The notes beneath the pieces are model-generated. The model was not told the DNA's origin. It made no database searches and worked only from the letters and a program-made list of their open reading frames with translations. Shown here piece after piece: positions 61,265 to 64,000 of a DNA stretch of 64,000 nt. The position numbers were made by a program, and so were the translations under genes. Origin of the DNA: Dolosigranulum pigrum ATCC 51524 (GTDB lineage: Bacteria; Bacillota; Bacilli; Lactobacillales; Carnobacteriaceae_A); assembly GCF_000245815.1 (NCBI RefSeq), contig NZ_JH601103.1, positions 441,976 through 505,975 of the forward strand. The letters are read 5' to 3'. How positions within the stretch are numbered: the first letter of the stretch is position 1; every line of letters starts with the position of its first letter.

Positions 61265-63452
61265 CGACATCCACTTCACCCGCCATATGCTTCACACGAC
61301 TCGCAATTTCTTGATGACGTCCATGAACCATTGGACGTTTCTGCGGATTGCCTAAATACCCACACGTACGTTTCACCACATCACATGTCTTCGGATCAGT
61401 GTTCCCGCAGTTTGGGCACTCGAATCCACGCTCTGTTGGATTGAAATCTCCATCATAATCACATTCATAACAATGATCAATTGGCGTATTGGTTCCTAAA
61501 TAACCAACTCGACTATATGCAAAATCCCACACTGCTTCTAACGCTTTCGGATTTGTCTGCAACTTGGGATATTCACAATAATGAATGAATCCTCCACTCG
61601 TATAGACGGGGTAATCTTTTTCAAACTCCAACTTCTCAAATGGGGTAGGATTTTTTCGAACATCGTAATGAAAACTATTCGTATAGTATTCTTTATCCGT
61701 AATATGAGCAACCTCCCCAAACTTAGCCAAGTCTAAGCGACAAAATCGATCGGTTAAGCTCTCACTTGGGGTTGAGTATACACTGAAGTGCAGATCTGTT
61801 TCATCTGCATAGTTCTCAGCATACTGTTTAAAGGCTCGCATAATTTTTAACGTAAATGCTTTAGCTTCCGGATCATCTTCCCAATCTGGTCCAAAGAAAA
61901 CAGTCGCCGCTTCATACAAGCCAATATAGCCGATCGAGACGGTTGCCCGACGTTTTTTGAAAAATTGAGCGACTGATTCACCGGCTTGAACACGCTTGCC
62001 GAACGCTCCATGCATATAGAGAATCGGTGCATTCTCAGGTCGTGCTTCCATAACGCGCTCTGCTTTATAAATCAGCGCATCCTTCAGTACTTGCATCCGC
62101 TCCTCAAACAACGTCCAAAATAGAGCTATATCACCGCCCGATTCCAATGCAATACGAGGAACATTCAACGTCACGACACCTAGGTTCATTCGCCCAGCAT
62201 TCACCTCTTGCCCTGCTTCATCTGACCATCCTTGTAAGAACGACCGACATCCCATCGGCGCTTTAAAACTTCCCGTTAATTCCTTAATTTTATCGTAATT
62301 CAATACATCGGGATACATTCGCTTCGTTGAACATTCCAGTGCCAGTTGTTTGATATCATAGTTGGGGTCATTTTCGCGCAAGTTTACCCCATCTTTTAAG
62401 GTGAAGACTAACTTCGGAAAAATAGCTGTACGCCCTTCTTTGCCTAACCCTTTCAAGCGAACGCGCAAGATAGCTTGTTGAATTTTTCGCTCGAACCAAT
62501 TTGTTCCTAGACCAAAGCCAAGCGTCGTGAACGGTGTCTGACCTTGCGATGTATACAGCGTGTTAATTTCATACTCCAAACTTTGCATTGCGTCATAGAT
62601 ATCTTTCTCCGTTTTTGCTTTGACGTAAGCTTCACGTTTATCCGGAGTGAGCCACTCTGTTGCAGTGGCTACATGTTTGTCATAATTCAACTTCGCATAC
62701 GGTACCAACACTTCATCAATACGATCGAATGTGCATCCACCATACTGACTGCTAGCTACATTAGCAATAATTTGCGCTGTCTGAGCTGTAGCTGTCTGAA
62801 TGGACTTGGGTGACTCTACTTCTGCATTCCCAATCTGAAATCCCTGCTCGAACATCGACTTGAAATCAATTAAGCAACAGTTCGTCATCGGTGAATACGG
62901 TGTGTAATCCAAGTCATGATAATGGATATCTCCTTTTTCATGGGCACTCGCCACATGCTCAGGCATCATCTTGAGCCCCATCGCCTTCGCTACAATTCCC
63001 GCCGTCAAATCACGCTCCGTATTGAAGACATTGCTATCTTTATTGGCATTTTCATTCACTACACTGGCATCTTTATTCAGCAGTGTCTGAATCCGATAAT
63101 TAATGTCACGGTTTTTTTGATGCTGACTATCTTGTTGTTCCCCCACTTGTTCATAGATAGCCCGACCTTTCTCATCCCCTAGTTGCTCGAATATATCACC
63201 GACAACCGCAGACAGAACAATCGTCGACACTTCCGAATCAACTAAATTGTCGCGTAATCCTTGCTCAATTGCTTGTTTAAAAATATCTTTTGATAATCTG
63301 TCAGTTTCACCTGACTGTTCACTTGCCTTCTTATAGGACTGATAAATGGTTTCTAGATTAAATCGTTCTCGATGCCCATTTCGTTTTTTAACAGTTAAAG
63401 AAGCCAAATCAACGGCCTCAACGCCCAATGTCAATTGCTCTGATTCTAACAT
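61251..63452 (-). CDS. nrdD: Anaerobic ribonucleoside-triphosphate reductase
   Basis: It reduces ribonucleoside triphosphates without oxygen. 733 residues from the ATG at 63452 (AAGGG seven bases upstream). An N-terminal ATP-cone (VKKRNGHRERFNLETIYQSY) regulates activity. The C-terminal zinc site is CYEC...CPNC, and the glycyl radical is expected in RTCGYLG near residue 698. NrdR boxes lie about 155 to 200 bases upstream. Confidence 0.97.
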   Translation of the reverse strand: MLESEQLTLGVEAVDLASLTVKKRNGHRERFNLETIYQSYKKASEQSGETDRLSKDIFKQAIEQGLRDNLVDSEVSTIVLSAVVGDIFEQLGDEKGRAIYEQVGEQQDSQHQKNRDINYRIQTLLNKDASVVNENANKDSNVFNTERDLTAGIVAKAMGLKMMPEHVASAHEKGDIHYHDLDYTPYSPMTNCCLIDFKSMFEQGFQIGNAEVESPKSIQTATAQTAQIIANVASSQYGGCTFDRIDEVLVPYAKLNYDKHVATATEWLTPDKREAYVKAKTEKDIYDAMQSLEYEINTLYTSQGQTPFTTLGFGLGTNWFERKIQQAILRVRLKGLGKEGRTAIFPKLVFTLKDGVNLRENDPNYDIKQLALECSTKRMYPDVLNYDKIKELTGSFKAPMGCRSFLQGWSDEAGQEVNAGRMNLGVVTLNVPRIALESGGDIALFWTLFEERMQVLKDALIYKAERVMEARPENAPILYMHGAFGKRVQAGESVAQFFKKRRATVSIGYIGLYEAATVFFGPDWEDDPEAKAFTLKIMRAFKQYAENYADETDLHFSVYSTPSESLTDRFCRLDLAKFGEVAHITDKEYYTNSFHYDVRKNPTPFEKLEFEKDYPVYTSGGFIHYCEYPKLQTNPKALEAVWDFAYSRVGYLGTNTPIDHCYECDYDGDFNPTERGFECPNCGNTDPKTCDVVKRTCGYLGNPQKRPMVHGRHQEIASRVKHMAGEVDVDETN

Positions 63453-63606
63453 AATATAACCCTTTCTAACTTTCATTGCCTACTTAATACCGCTTTTTAG
63501 CTATCTCACTCATGTATTATTTCCATCTTCATTTTGTGATTTCAATTACGAAATAAGTAAGTCCAGTTCCTATTGTAACGAGAAATAATATATATTTCAA
63601 GACAAA

Positions 63607-63653
63607 ACACAATATATAGTGTTTTATTTTTATTTAGACACTATATATTGTGT
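63607..63653 (-). promoter_or_regulatory. Two NrdR boxes upstream of nrdDG
   Basis: ACACAATATATAGTGT (63607-63622) and ACACTATATATTGTGT (63638-63653) fit the NrdR consensus ACACWATATATWGTGT. Their starts are 31 bp apart, three helical turns, as usual for NrdR pairs. NrdR represses ribonucleotide reductase genes when dATP is high. The rest of 63453-63906 shows no gene. Confidence 0.92.
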
Positions 63654-63907
63654 TTTTAAACTTTTAAAATCATTTTGTATTTTTGATCAACACTGCGCAA
63701 TAACAGTTTCTTTCCTCATGATACTGACTAGATATCATCATTTTTTGAACAAAACATAAAATTTTCTAAATATAATCCAAAAAGAAAATCCCAGTATGAA
63801 AAATTTCGCTTCCGATTTGTGCTTATAACCGTCAATTTATTTTTCCGATGTATCTTTCAAAATAGGTATTTCAAAAAACCTCGAATGTATAAGTAATAAC
63901 TACAGAA

Positions 63908-64000
63908 ATCGAGTAGGAGACTAGCCATTAATTGACTAGTCGACCTCTCACACCATCGTACGTACGGATCCGTATACGGCGGTTCAATACCTTGCATAAG
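63908..64000 (-). mobile_element. 3' end of a group II intron (domains V and VI)
   Basis: On the minus strand the edge reads ACCGCCGTATACGG, a short loop, then CCGTACGTACGATGGTG. This is a domain V hairpin, followed by GAGAGG. Next comes a domain VI stem GACTAGTC...GGCTAGTC ending CCTACTCGAT, with the bulged-A region and 3' AY end. The intron body and any maturase gene lie beyond the right edge. The intron end at 63908 is my estimate. Confidence 0.8.

Overview
The window is a chromosomal segment of a low-GC Gram-positive bacterium of the order Lactobacillales. Aerococcaceae or a close relative is my best guess. The reasons are the AT-rich code, Firmicutes-type ribosome binding sites, the rsmG-parA-parB-DUF951-ychF block, a ComX-like sigma factor, a DUF1129 protein and double-glycine peptide pheromones. 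The genus cannot be fixed from sequence reading alone.

Layout. Positions 1-9.1 kb hold housekeeping genes: pcp with its DUF979/DUF969 membrane partners, folC-folE-folB, an ABC exporter with a possible peptide gene, and gltX. Positions 9.2-24.3 kb are an accessory island for peptide quorum sensing and bacteriocin production. Positions 25-36.4 kb are core genes: PIN-TRAM protein, radA, dut, a sugar-ABC ATPase, a HesB-like protein, pgeF, sbcCD and a lipoprotein. Positions 36.5-42.9 kb hold a peptide/nickel-type ABC importer, with a partial duplication and an IS3-type remnant behind it. Positions 43-52 kb hold mscL, ogt, DUF1129, ychF, parB, parA, rsmG, fumC and an NAD-kinase-like gene. Positions 52.5-57 kb hold a one-carbon folate operon (fhs, folD, 5-formyl-THF cyclo-ligase, fchA) ending in a ComX-like sigma gene. 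Positions 57-63.5 kb hold mgsA, metNIQ and nrdDG with two NrdR boxes. The right edge carries the 3' end of a group II intron.

The island is the interesting part. Two pheromone-receptor modules face each other as one large imperfect inverted repeat (12174-17661). Each has a short peptide gene with an almost identical double-glycine leader but a different mature part ending in C-x7-C. Each peptide gene is followed by an AgrC/ComD-type histidine kinase whose sensor half is different and whose kinase half is nearly identical. Only the left module keeps a full response regulator (REC + LytTR). The right copy stops after 52 codons beside a group II intron 5' fragment. Eight promoter-like sites share one layout: two CCnnTTCACG-like boxes 22 bp apart, then 30 or 31 bp to a -10 hexamer. 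They lie before both pheromones, a bacteriocin-ABC operon, an ABC immunity-like operon, a CPBP protease, small membrane protein genes, and one place with no gene. I read these as the regulator's binding sites, so the island is one regulon with two signal inputs. The inverted arms would allow recombination to exchange sensor/pheromone cassettes or to move the intact regulator from one module to the other. That last step is inference.
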